64,000 bases of DNA from CBDDFV01 sp965227335 (GTDB lineage Bacteria > Planctomycetota > Phycisphaerae > Phycisphaerales > SM1A02). The notes under the pieces are model-generated. The model saw only the letters and a program-made list of their open reading frames with translations. It ran no database searches and was not told where the DNA came from. The position numbers and the translations under genes were made by a program. Positions 34,934-43,209 of the stretch are shown here, piece by piece. The DNA is taken from positions 1 to 64,000 of the forward strand of contig CBDDFV010000002.1 of the NCBI GenBank assembly GCA_965227335.1, read 5' to 3'. Numbering within the stretch: position 1 is the stretch's first letter; every line of letters starts with the position of its first letter.

Positions 34934-35317
34934 ATGGCCAATCCTGCGGACTGCCGCTTCAGCGAAAGCCACGAGTGGTTCCACGTCGACGGCGACGTGG
35001 TCACGATCGGCATCACCAAGTACGCGGCGGACGAGTTGACGGACATCACGTACGTCGAGATGAAGGACGTCGGCGATTCCATCAACGCCGGCGATTCCGT
35101 CGGCGAGGTCGAGTCGGTGAAGACGACGGCGGACGTGTACAGCGCGGCGCCGGGCGAGATCATCGAGCACAACGCCGCGCTTGGCGATGATCCTTCGCTG
35201 GTGAATTCCGATGCGATGGGCGAGGGCTGGCTGGTGAAGATCCGCTCCGCCGATACGTCGAAGCTGAACGACCTCATGGATCATGCGACCTACAGCGCGA
35301 AGTACGCCGCCGATTGA
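34934..35317 (+). CDS. gcvH: Glycine cleavage system H protein (lipoyl carrier)
   Basis: At 127 residues this is the exact family length. H protein shuttles the aminomethyl group between the P and T proteins on a lipoyl-lysine arm. It has CRFSESHEWFHVDGD at the start, ITKYAADELTDITYVEMKDVG, and the lipoylation motif EVESVKTTADVYSAAPGEI, with Lys near position 62. The gcvT and gcvP genes are not next to it. It is instead followed, after three bases, by an ABC transporter ATPase gene. A lone gcvH can also act as a lipoyl donor for other lipoylated enzymes, so its role here may go beyond glycine cleavage (inference). Confidence 0.95.
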   Translation: MANPADCRFSESHEWFHVDGDVVTIGITKYAADELTDITYVEMKDVGDSINAGDSVGEVESVKTTADVYSAAPGEIIEHNAALGDDPSLVNSDAMGEGWLVKIRSADTSKLNDLMDHATYSAKYAAD

Positions 35318-35320
35318 ACA

Positions 35321-36124
35321 ATGAATGACCCCACGCAGACCGCGCCCGAGGGGGCGACGCCGCGCACAAACCCTGATGCGACGGACCGCCCGCCCGCGAT
35401 CCGCGTGCGCGGCGTGCGGAAGGCGTACACGCTCGGTCCGCGTCGGGTCGAGGCGTTGCGCGGCGTCGACCTGGAGATCGCCGGTCCCGGCTTCTTCGGC
35501 GTCATGGGCGCCTCGGGCTCCGGCAAGACGACCCTCCTCCACCTGCTCGCGGGGCTCGACCGACCGGACGACGGCGACATCCACATCGCCGGCCGGCCGA
35601 TCTCCACGCTTGACGAAACCGGGCTCACGGCGTTCCGTCGGCGCGACATCGGCATCATCTTTCAGCAGTTCAATCTCATCCCGACGTTGAGCGCATCGGA
35701 GAACGTGGCGTTGCCGGGCGTGCTCGACGGGATGTCCGAATCCCGCGCCGGCGGGCGGGCGAAGGAGCTGCTCGAGACGCTCGGTCTCGGGGAGCGGGCG
35801 GGTCATCGGCCGGACGCGATGTCGGGCGGGGAGCAGCAGCGGGTCGCGATCGCGCGAGCGTTGTTCTTCGAGCCGGACGTCGTGTTCGCGGACGAGCCGA
35901 CCGGCAATCTCGATTCGACGACGAGCGCGCAGGTCTGGGCGTTGCTGCAGCGGGTGGCGGCGGACCACGCGATCACGGTCGTGATGGTGACGCACGAACC
36001 CGACGCCGCGACGCACTGCGAACGCGTGTTCGTCCTGCGTGACGGTCAGATCACGGGCGATTTTCCCACGGAAGGCATCGATGCGATCGAGCTGGCGTCT
36101 CGCGCGCAACAACTTGGCCGGTAG
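35321..36124 (+). CDS. ABC transporter ATP-binding protein (LolD/MacB type)
   Basis: A 267-residue ATPase that would power the FtsX-type permease encoded next. It has Walker A GASGSGKTTLLHLLAG, the Q-loop FQQFNLIPTLSASENV, the signature MSGGEQQRVAIARAL, Walker B VVFADEPTGNLD and the H-loop MVTHEP. The DEPTGNLD and FQQFNL sequences are typical of the MacB/LolD/FtsE group, which acts by mechanotransmission on lipoproteins or envelope substrates instead of classic uptake. Its start lies three bases after gcvH and its end overlaps the permease gene by 44 bases, which indicates one operon. Confidence 0.95.
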   Translation: MNDPTQTAPEGATPRTNPDATDRPPAIRVRGVRKAYTLGPRRVEALRGVDLEIAGPGFFGVMGASGSGKTTLLHLLAGLDRPDDGDIHIAGRPISTLDETGLTAFRRRDIGIIFQQFNLIPTLSASENVALPGVLDGMSESRAGGRAKELLETLGLGERAGHRPDAMSGGEQQRVAIARALFFEPDVVFADEPTGNLDSTTSAQVWALLQRVAADHAITVVMVTHEPDAATHCERVFVLRDGQITGDFPTEGIDAIELASRAQQLGR

Positions 36125-38669
36125 GCGGGGCCGGGCGGCGCTGATGGTCGGCGCGATCGCGCTGGCTTCGGCGCTCGTCACGGCGGTGGCGTGCGCGATC
36201 GGCGCGGTGCAGGTCAATTTCGAGTACCAGGTCGCGAAGCTGCTCGGCGCGACGGACGTCCGCGTGTTTCACCAGTTCGGGGGGAAGTTCGAGCCGACGG
36301 TGCTGGAGCAGGTTTCGGCGTGGCCCGAAGTGGAGCTGGCGTCGGGCCGGATGCAGACGTCGATCACGCTGCGGCGGACGCGGCCGCGGGAAAGGGACAG
36401 CGACGAGGGGACGCCGCGCTCGACGGTCCGGGCCACGGGTCTGGAGTTTGACCGGGCGGAGGCGTTCCGACCGCTGCCGCTGGCGGCGGGGGTGTTTCCG
36501 AACCGGGCGGACGAGATCCTGCTGGATCCGCTCGCCGCGCAGCAGTTGAATGCGAGGCCGGGGGATCGGCTGGAGGTGCAGCGGTTCGGGGATCCGATTG
36601 AGCTGACGGTGGCGGGGATCTACGAGCGCAAGCTGCTCGGCACCTTGCAGCGGCCGCGGGTGCGGATGGATCGCACCACGCTCGCGGCGGCGGCGAACCA
36701 GGCGGACGAGTTGTCGTACATCCTCGTCATCCTGAAGGCGGGCGTGGATCCGGAGGAATTCTGCGCGGCGTACGTCGACGCGTTGCCGGCGGAGCTCGCG
36801 CTGGAGCCCGCGGAGCTGGTGGCGAGCGGCTTCTACGAACGGCTCGAGGCGGGCAAGCTGAGTTTCCTGCTCGCGGTCGTGGTGACGTTCGTGTGCGCTT
36901 CGTTCATCATCGTGACGGGACTGACCGCGGGCGTGACCGAGAAGCAGCGGGAGCTGGCCATCGTGCGGTGCGTCGGCGGGTCGCGCGGGCAGCTGGTGGC
37001 GGGACAACTGCTGACCGGCGTGGTGCTCGCGACGCTGGGGGCGGCGATCGGCGCGCCGCTCGGCGTCGGGTTGGCGTGGACGCTCGTCCAGCAGTACGCG
37101 GAGTTCCTGCCGGCGGGCATGGCGATTCCGTGGTCGGGCGTGGGGCTCGCGTTCGGGGGCGCGATCGGGTCGGGTCTGCTGGGCGCGGCGTATCCGGCGT
37201 TTCTCGCGTCGCGGACGGCGCCGTTGCAGGCGATGGCGGCCACGGGACGCCCGACGTCCGTGCGGGCCGTGGTGATCGCGGCGCTGATCGGCGGCGGACT
37301 GATCGCGGGGCAATGGGCGGTGACGTCGGTCGATGATCCGCAGCTTCGTTTCTGGCTGCACGTGTACATCGGTCTGGTGATGGGGTTGATCGGGTACTTC
37401 GTGATCGCCGCGCCGGCGTTCGCGTTGCTTGCGCGGGGGCTTGGTCCGCCGTTGTCATGGCTGCTGCGTCTGCCGAGCGGGATGCTGACGCGTTCGATGC
37501 TGACGTCGCCGTTTCGTCACGGGTTGACGGCGGGGGCGATGATGGTCGGCGTGACGATCATGATCTCGACCTGGACCAACGCGAACACGATCACGGACCA
37601 GTACCTCGAGAAGATGAAGTTCCCCGACGGGTTCGCTTTTCGGGCGAACGGGCTGACGCCGCAGGAGCAGCAGGCGATTGCGGATCTGCCGTTCGTCGAG
37701 GACGTCTGCATGATCGCGTGGACGCCGCTCGGGGTCACGAACCGGCACATGTTCGGGGTGGAGGGGCTCGCGTCGCCGAGCGTGGCGGCGATCGGGTTCG
37801 ATCCGGACAAGTTCTTTTCAATGAACTCGGTGGAATGGGCGGCGGGCGATCCGGCCGAGGTGATCCGAAAGCTCAAGCGGGGCGAGGGAATCGTGGTCGC
37901 CAAGGAGTTCCTCACGCAGGGCGTGGGCGTCGGCGACACGCTGCGTCTGGGAGCGGGGCGGGTCGAGCACGACTTCGAGATCGCGGGCGTGATCGACGCG
38001 TCCTGGGTCGCGGTGATCGTGCAGTCCTTCGGGATCCGGTCGGCCTATCTGCAGCACGCGCACAGCTGCGTGTTCATGGATCTGCAGACGGCGAAGGATC
38101 GGTTCGGCAACGACGAGGCGTTGTTCCTTCAGATCAACATGTCGGAGACGATCAGCGACGACGACGCGAAGGAAGCGGTGACGGATGTCGCGCCGGGCGT
38201 GGTGTTTCACAGCGGGCGGTGGATCCGGCAGCGGATCGACGAGGTCGTCGGCGTGCTGATCAGCATCAATGCGGGGGTGGCGTTCGCGGCGTTGCTGCTG
38301 GCGTGCCTCGGCGTGGGCAACGTGATCCTCGCGAACATCGAGTCGCGCCGGTACGAGTTCGGCGTGCTGCGGGCGACGGGGGGCGGCCGGTTCACGGTGG
38401 CGCGGCTGATCTTCGCGGAGGCGCTGGTGATCGGTCTGACCGCCGCGCTGGTCGGAACGCTCAACGGTCTGCAGCAGGCGTACGTGGCGGCGATTCACTA
38501 CCGGGACATCGCGGGCATTCCGTTCGACCATTTGAACCCGCCGATCGGTCCGAGCGTGCTGAGTTGGGCGGTGGTGATCGGCATGGCGTTGCTGGCGGCG
38601 GGTCCGGCGGTGCGGGCGATCGTGGCGAAGTCGCCGCGCGAGTTGGTGTCGCTGGGGCGGAACGGCTGA
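36081..38669 (+). CDS. FtsX-like ABC transporter permease with two FtsX domains
   Basis: An 862-residue membrane protein. The first helix follows LARNNLAGRRGRAALMVGAIAL. A periplasmic MacB-core-like domain comes next, then an FtsX domain (FLLAVVVTFVCASFIIVTGLTAGVTEKQRELAIVRCVGG), central helices, a second periplasmic domain, and a C-terminal FtsX domain (SRRYEFGVLRATGGGRF). This two-domain layout is common for transporters that move lipoproteins, peptides or small hydrophobic molecules to the outer membrane or outside. It pairs with the ATPase whose gene it overlaps. No membrane-fusion protein is encoded nearby. A GTG at 36039 would give a longer form, but the ATG at 36081 begins at a normal permease N-terminus. 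Confidence 0.92.
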   Translation: MRSSWRLARNNLAGRRGRAALMVGAIALASALVTAVACAIGAVQVNFEYQVAKLLGATDVRVFHQFGGKFEPTVLEQVSAWPEVELASGRMQTSITLRRTRPRERDSDEGTPRSTVRATGLEFDRAEAFRPLPLAAGVFPNRADEILLDPLAAQQLNARPGDRLEVQRFGDPIELTVAGIYERKLLGTLQRPRVRMDRTTLAAAANQADELSYILVILKAGVDPEEFCAAYVDALPAELALEPAELVASGFYERLEAGKLSFLLAVVVTFVCASFIIVTGLTAGVTEKQRELAIVRCVGGSRGQLVAGQLLTGVVLATLGAAIGAPLGVGLAWTLVQQYAEFLPAGMAIPWSGVGLAFGGAIGSGLLGAAYPAFLASRTAPLQAMAATGRPTSVRAVVIAALIGGGLIAGQWAVTSVDDPQLRFWLHVYIGLVMGLIGYFVIAAPAFALLARGLGPPLSWLLRLPSGMLTRSMLTSPFRHGLTAGAMMVGVTIMISTWTNANTITDQYLEKMKFPDGFAFRANGLTPQEQQAIADLPFVEDVCMIAWTPLGVTNRHMFGVEGLASPSVAAIGFDPDKFFSMNSVEWAAGDPAEVIRKLKRGEGIVVAKEFLTQGVGVGDTLRLGAGRVEHDFEIAGVIDASWVAVIVQSFGIRSAYLQHAHSCVFMDLQTAKDRFGNDEALFLQINMSETISDDDAKEAVTDVAPGVVFHSGRWIRQRIDEVVGVLISINAGVAFAALLLACLGVGNVILANIESRRYEFGVLRATGGGRFTVARLIFAEALVIGLTAALVGTLNGLQQAYVAAIHYRDIAGIPFDHLNPPIGPSVLSWAVVIGMALLAAGPAVRAIVAKSPRELVSLGRNG

Positions 38670-38696
38670 TATTCCCATCGCATTGATCGGCGTGGA

Positions 38697-38705
38697 TGAT
38701 AGGAT
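38697..38705 (+). promoter_or_regulatory. Candidate extended -10 promoter
   Basis: TGATAGGAT is an extended -10 (TG, one base, TAGGAT) about 35 bases before the ATG at 38741. No convincing -35 is seen. Confidence 0.4.
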
Positions 38706-38740
38706 GAAGCCGCGCATCGATTTCTGTGGGAGCACCAACC

Positions 38741-40180
38741 ATGAAGCGACTGATGATGACGGCGAGCGTGGGTTTCGTGTGTGCGGCGTCGACGTGGGCG
38801 GAGCCGCAGGTTCCGGCGGGTTTCGTGGTGGACACGCTCTTGGATCAGATCGACGGCGTGACGCCGCGCCTGGAGGCCGTGCGCAATCCGGCGTACGGGT
38901 CCGGGGTGATCTCGGCGAAGGTGGAGAACGGGATTCTCACCGTGCAGCGGGTGAGCGACGGGCAGTTGGAGACCCTGGCGACGCTGGGCGGCTGGGCGGC
39001 GGACGCCTCGACGCCGACGGTCCGGTTCAGCCGGGCGGTCGAGCCGTCGTTGTACGTCGGGGTGCGGAATCTGTTGAGCGACGGCACTTGCGATCCGCCG
39101 ATCGAGGACAACTTCCTGTACCGACTGCCGGCGGGCGGAACGTTGGTGCTCGAGTCCTCGTTCGGCGTGACGGGCGAGGGCCTCGCCCTGCAGCACGAGT
39201 TCGTGACGCCGGACAGCGGATACGACGCCCTCTCGGTGGTCTTCGACGGCACGGCGTGTCCGGGCACCCCGGGATGCGGAGACGAGTCGACCTCATCGCT
39301 TTACACGATGTCCGCCGACTTCGCGTTCACGCTGGAAGGCTGCAACCCCCTGCCGGAAGGGCGCACCGACCTCGACCTGACCGGGATCGAGCAGGACGTG
39401 GGCGGCGCCTACGGGGGCCGGATCATCGCCGCGGACGAGGACGCCAATTCCGACGACATCTGCGCCGCGTACCAGTTGACCGAACAGTTCGAGTGGCTTC
39501 CCATCACCGACGAAGTCCCGACGTCGGTGCGCTCGTACCGGGACCTCGCCGTGTCGTCGGGCGGGGCGTTCGGGAATCTTGCGTACGTCACCGAGCGGGT
39601 GACGGAAACCGTCCAGTCGATTTCGCCGCTCGGGAAGCACACGGTCTTCGCTACTGGTTTCACGGAAGTGCTGTCCGTCACGATCACGGAAGACGGCGAC
39701 GTGATGTACGTCTCGGACAGCACCGGCGTCTATCGCATCCGGCCGTCCGACTCGAAGATCGGACCGGCGCTGATCGCCCAGCAGCCGTGCGTGGAGGCGG
39801 ACGACGTCAACACCGGCGCGAGCGGCGTCGACGACGCCCGGTTCATCTTCAACGAGTCGGTGGTGTTCAGCGCCAACGACATTACGGTGACGGACAGCGA
39901 CGGCGTCGAGGTCGACTTCTCCGCGATCGGCAGCAACAGTCCGTTTATGCTGATCGCCTTCGCCGCGCCGATTCTGGACGACGTCTACACCATCACCGTG
40001 GCCGATTCGGCGTTCTCGGCGACGACCGGCGCGCCGATCGACGGCGATGACGACGGCGCGGCCGGGGGCGACCTCGTCGTCACGATCGAGCATCGCCGCC
40101 GGGCGGACATTGACAACTCGGGCGACGTCGGCGCGGCGGACCTGGCGGCGCTGCTCGCCGCGTGGGGCATGCTGCCCTGA
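38741..40180 (+). CDS. Secreted protein with single dockerin-like repeat
   Basis: A 479-residue exported protein. GTGGGAG precedes the ATG and the signal peptide ends at STWAEP. The body is a beta-propeller or cadherin-like array without catalytic motifs. It includes SPLGKHTVFATGFTEVLSVTIT and DVMYVSDSTGVYRI, typical of NHL/SMP-30-like propeller blades. A short Ig-like segment follows (DARFIFNESVVFSANDITVTD). The C-terminus holds one dockerin-like repeat, DIDNSGDVGAADLAALLAAWG, where the other tailed proteins in the window have two. It is likely extracellular. It is followed by another propeller protein gene 81 bases downstream. Confidence 0.82.
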   Translation: MKRLMMTASVGFVCAASTWAEPQVPAGFVVDTLLDQIDGVTPRLEAVRNPAYGSGVISAKVENGILTVQRVSDGQLETLATLGGWAADASTPTVRFSRAVEPSLYVGVRNLLSDGTCDPPIEDNFLYRLPAGGTLVLESSFGVTGEGLALQHEFVTPDSGYDALSVVFDGTACPGTPGCGDESTSSLYTMSADFAFTLEGCNPLPEGRTDLDLTGIEQDVGGAYGGRIIAADEDANSDDICAAYQLTEQFEWLPITDEVPTSVRSYRDLAVSSGGAFGNLAYVTERVTETVQSISPLGKHTVFATGFTEVLSVTITEDGDVMYVSDSTGVYRIRPSDSKIGPALIAQQPCVEADDVNTGASGVDDARFIFNESVVFSANDITVTDSDGVEVDFSAIGSNSPFMLIAFAAPILDDVYTITVADSAFSATTGAPIDGDDDGAAGGDLVVTIEHRRRADIDNSGDVGAADLAALLAAWGMLP

Positions 40181-40261
40181 ACGACGCAGATTCGTCGCGT
40201 CCCGAGGGTGTTTCGCCGGTAGGCTTTGTCGGTACGCCTGAATCCTTCCCTGGAGAGAGAC

Positions 40262-41605
40262 ATGACCCGGATCCGTCACCGTTCGATGTTCGCCGCCCCC
40301 CTGCTGCTGTCCGCCGGCGTGTTCGCGGGCGACTGCGAGCCCGAGTGGGATCTGTCGATCGGCCAGCCTGGCGCGAACAGCGGCGTGGTGTTCGACTTCG
40401 CCGAACTGGACGGCGATCTCTACGCGAGCGGGAGTTTCACGCAGATGGGCGGCGTCAGCGCGGCTCGGATTGCACGCTGGGACGGCGCCGCGTGGTCGCC
40501 GCTCGGGTCGGGTCTGAGCAGCAACGAGTGTTACGCGGTCGCGAGTTACGACGGCGAGATCTACGCCGGGGGCTACTTCAATCTCGCCGGCGGCGTGCCG
40601 GGCACGGCGAAGCTGGCGAAGTGGAACGGTTCGTCGTGGGAGTCGCTCGGGGCGCAGCTCGAGCTGTTCTCGAACCAGTTGTGGGATCTCACGACCTGGG
40701 ACGACGGCGACGGCGAGGCGTTGTACATCGCGGGGAACTACCAGAACGTGGGCGGCGTGGCGAATGCGAGCTACATCGCGAAGTGGGACGGTGCGACGTT
40801 CTCGGCGCTGGGAGCGCCGATCGGCGGCGCCGTGCCCCTGATCATCTTCACATCGTACGTGTGGGATGACGGAGGCGGCGAGGCGCTGTACGTCGGCGGG
40901 CGTTTCCTCTCGATCGACGGGGTTCCCGCCAACCGCGTGGCGAAGTGGGATGGTGAATCATGGTCGGCGCTGGGATCGGGGATCACCGGCCCGGGGCTTT
41001 CGACGTCGGTGATGTCGATGGCGGCGTTCGACGACGGTTCCGGCGAGCAGTTGTACGTCGCCGGTCAGACATTCGACACCGCGGGCGGCGCACCGGCGGA
41101 TCGGGTCGCGCGGTGGAACGGCGCATCGTGGAGCCCGGTCGGCGACGGCTTCGCGAACGGCATCGTGTGGGGACTCGAGGTGTTCGACGACGGGAACGGC
41201 GAAGCGTTGTACGCCTTCGGGACGTTCACGATGTCGGGCTCGGACACGGTCAGCAAGGTCGCGAAATGGAACGGCGCCTCGTGGGAGGGGATCCCGGAAG
41301 GCGCGCCGAGCGCGGACTGCTACGCGGGCTTCGTGCACGATGACTGCGTGACCGGCCCGGCGCTGTATATCGGCGGCGCGTATACGTCGATCGCGGGCGG
41401 TTCGGCGAACCGCGTGTCCCGGCTGGCGGCCTGCCCGGATGATGCGACGCCGGGCGACTTCAACGGCGACGGCGCCGTCAACGCGCGGGACCTGGCGACG
41501 TTGCTCGCGGCGTGGGGCGACTGCGGATGCTGTCCGGAGGACCTCGACGGCGACGGCATGGTCGGCGCTTCGGACCTCGCGATTCTGCTCGCGAACTGGG
41601 GCTGA
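40262..41605 (+). CDS. Secreted kelch-like propeller protein with dockerin-like tail
   Basis: A 447-residue protein starting at 40262 behind GGAGAGAGA. A signal peptide (MFAAPLLLSAGVFAG) is followed by about seven repeats of the type FTQMGGVSAARIARWDGAAW, FNLAGGVPGTAKLAKWNGSSW and FLSIDGVPANRVAKWDGESW. Each should form one blade of a beta-propeller. The last 55 residues are two dockerin-like calcium loops (DFNGDGAVNARDLATLLAAWG and DLDGDGMVGASDLAILLANWG). This repeat family is common in planctomycetes and related bacteria, with no known activity. A TAGGCT hexamer lies about 36 bases before the ATG. The gene ends three bases from the convergent bactofilin gene. Confidence 0.85.
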   Translation: MTRIRHRSMFAAPLLLSAGVFAGDCEPEWDLSIGQPGANSGVVFDFAELDGDLYASGSFTQMGGVSAARIARWDGAAWSPLGSGLSSNECYAVASYDGEIYAGGYFNLAGGVPGTAKLAKWNGSSWESLGAQLELFSNQLWDLTTWDDGDGEALYIAGNYQNVGGVANASYIAKWDGATFSALGAPIGGAVPLIIFTSYVWDDGGGEALYVGGRFLSIDGVPANRVAKWDGESWSALGSGITGPGLSTSVMSMAAFDDGSGEQLYVAGQTFDTAGGAPADRVARWNGASWSPVGDGFANGIVWGLEVFDDGNGEALYAFGTFTMSGSDTVSKVAKWNGASWEGIPEGAPSADCYAGFVHDDCVTGPALYIGGAYTSIAGGSANRVSRLAACPDDATPGDFNGDGAVNARDLATLLAAWGDCGCCPEDLDGDGMVGASDLAILLANWG

Positions 41606-41608
41606 GCT

Positions 41609-42115
41609 TCAGGCCGATCGTCGGATCGTGCGTGCGCGAAGACGCTCGACGGCGGTGACGGGCGGTTCGTTCGCGGCGTCGAGTTTCTTCGGCGGTTCAC
41701 CGATGACGACGTCGGCGTTCATCGCCCCACCGCGGGCGACGATGAGGCCGCGGGTGACGAGATCGCCCTCGACACGTCCACGTGACGACACGATCGTGCG
41801 TCCACGGACCGTGGCCCGTCCGTCGACGACGCCGTCGACGAGGAGCGACGAACAGTCGACGCGGCCGCGCACGCATCCTCGTCGCGTGACCTTCACCGTT
41901 CCGAGCGTGGTGACGGTTCCCACGACGGGCCGGGAGACGAGGGCGTCCTGGAGTTGAAGGGGCGCGGTGCAGAAGGGGCACCGCAGGGTCATTGCGCGGC
42001 GGGGGGCCTCGACGATGCGTCGGCACTGGGGGCAGGCGACGTTGCGGGTCGGGTAGCGCGTCTGGAGGAGGTCGCGAAGCGAAGGCGCCGTGGATTCGGA
42101 GCGTCGGCGGCTCAT
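41609..42115 (-). CDS. Bactofilin with N-terminal zinc ribbon
   Basis: A 168-residue protein. The N-terminal part has a four-cysteine zinc ribbon (CPQCRRIVEAP and LRCPFCTAPL). It is followed by a bactofilin beta-helix core with the recurring pattern VRGRVDCSSLLVDGVVDGRA, SRGRVEGDLVTRGLIVARGG. Bactofilins polymerise without nucleotides into filaments or sheets that scaffold cell-shape and envelope enzymes. The core is shorter than in classic bactofilins. GAGG precedes the ATG. A second bactofilin gene lies 109 bases upstream on the same strand, so the two may co-assemble. Confidence 0.85.
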   Translation of the reverse strand: MSRRRSESTAPSLRDLLQTRYPTRNVACPQCRRIVEAPRRAMTLRCPFCTAPLQLQDALVSRPVVGTVTTLGTVKVTRRGCVRGRVDCSSLLVDGVVDGRATVRGRTIVSSRGRVEGDLVTRGLIVARGGAMNADVVIGEPPKKLDAANEPPVTAVERLRARTIRRSA

Positions 42116-42224
42116 GGCGAACCTCGAACCTTGCCGCGAGCGTCGAAGGCGGCGTCAGGACGAAAGGTCGTGCGCGCGCCCGTCGGCGCGCGCACGATCG
42201 ACGGAAGTCGGAGATCGCATCGCG

Positions 42225-42863
42225 TCAGGCGGACTGTTCCGTACGCGTCGTCGCGCGTCGTCGGATGAGGCTGGCGACGGCGGAGCGTTCGTCCATCTTG
42301 AGGGTTTCGGGATCGGCCCCGTTGGTCTCGCCGCGGATCTCCGCGACGGCGTGCTCGACGTCGGCGGGGGTCGGGGTGTCCACGTCGGTGGGTTCGGCGA
42401 ACGCGGCGGGACGGGTCTGCTTGATGGTCCCGACGGTGGTCGTCGCGTCGGCGAGGGGATCGGGTCCGATGGTGACGTGACCGCGGTACGCCGCGCCTTC
42501 TGCGATGTTGATCGAGTTGGCGTGGAGGTCGCCGACGAGGGCGGCCCCGGGCTTGATTTCGGCGGTCTGTGCGCACCGGACGTCGCCTTCGACGGCGCCG
42601 ACGATGGTGACGGGACCGTGGCAGGCGACGTCGCCTCGCACTTCGCCGAGGACGCGGAGGGAGCCGCAGTGGACGCCGCCGGCGACGCGTCCTTCCTCGC
42701 CGATCTCGAGCGCGCCGGCGACATCGAGTCCGCCGTCGATGGCGCCGAGGATCACCGCGTCGCCGTCGAGGGCGACATCACCGGTGATGCGGCAGGAGGG
42801 GCCGATGACGGTGGCCTGGGGATTCGAGTCGGCGGGCGCCGGGGTGTTCTTCTGAGCGGTCAC
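42225..42863 (-). CDS. Bactofilin
   Basis: A 212-residue bactofilin starting at a GTG (42863) with AAGGAG at seven bases. The core follows the right-handed beta-helix rhythm of the family: TVIGPSCRITGDVALDGDAVI, GAIDGGLDVAGALEIG, GRVAGGVHCGSLRVLGEVRGD, GAVEGDVRCAQTAEIKPGA, LVGDLHANSINIAEGAAYRG. The C-terminal 75 residues are a polar, Pro/Thr-rich extension typical of the tails that recruit partners. It is probably cytoplasmic and membrane-associated. It diverges from uvrB. Confidence 0.9.
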   Translation of the reverse strand: MTAQKNTPAPADSNPQATVIGPSCRITGDVALDGDAVILGAIDGGLDVAGALEIGEEGRVAGGVHCGSLRVLGEVRGDVACHGPVTIVGAVEGDVRCAQTAEIKPGAALVGDLHANSINIAEGAAYRGHVTIGPDPLADATTTVGTIKQTRPAAFAEPTDVDTPTPADVEHAVAEIRGETNGADPETLKMDERSAVASLIRRRATTRTEQSA

Positions 42864-43197
42864 GGGTGAACTCCTTTTCCGTCGAAGCGTCTCGTCCGTG
42901 AAAGACGCGGGGGGTTCGTGGATTCTCTCTCCGGCGGGCGGCGATCGGTGCGCAGCCGGTCGGTTCCGAGGTTCCGAGCAACGCGTGGACCATCGGACGT
43001 GAAGCGGGGGCGGCGTGAGCGAAGTCCTCGCGAGTTGTCCGATAAGGGCGTTTTTTCCGCCGGTCCCGAAGCGGATTGCACGGACTGAGGGGTCGACGGC
43101 GCAGGTTCGGCCGGGGGATCGGCACGAATCGCGGGCGGCCGGATCGGGCGGGTGGCGCAGGAAACGCGCGACCGGGGAGCGGACCGTCCGGGCCGCG
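42864..43197. other. Divergent intergenic region, nothing further seen
   Basis: About 330 bases between the bactofilin GTG and the uvrB hexamer. Apart from the AAGGAG site of the bactofilin gene at its left edge, I see no RNA gene, repeat or clear -35/-10 pair. Confidence 0.4.
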
Positions 43198-43203
43198 TAG
43201 AAT
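43198..43203 (+). promoter_or_regulatory. Candidate leaderless -10 element (TAGAAT)
   Basis: TAGAAT lies six bases before the uvrB ATG at 43210, with no ribosome-binding site. It also resembles no LexA box. Confidence 0.45.
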
Positions 43204-43209
43204 CCCGGC

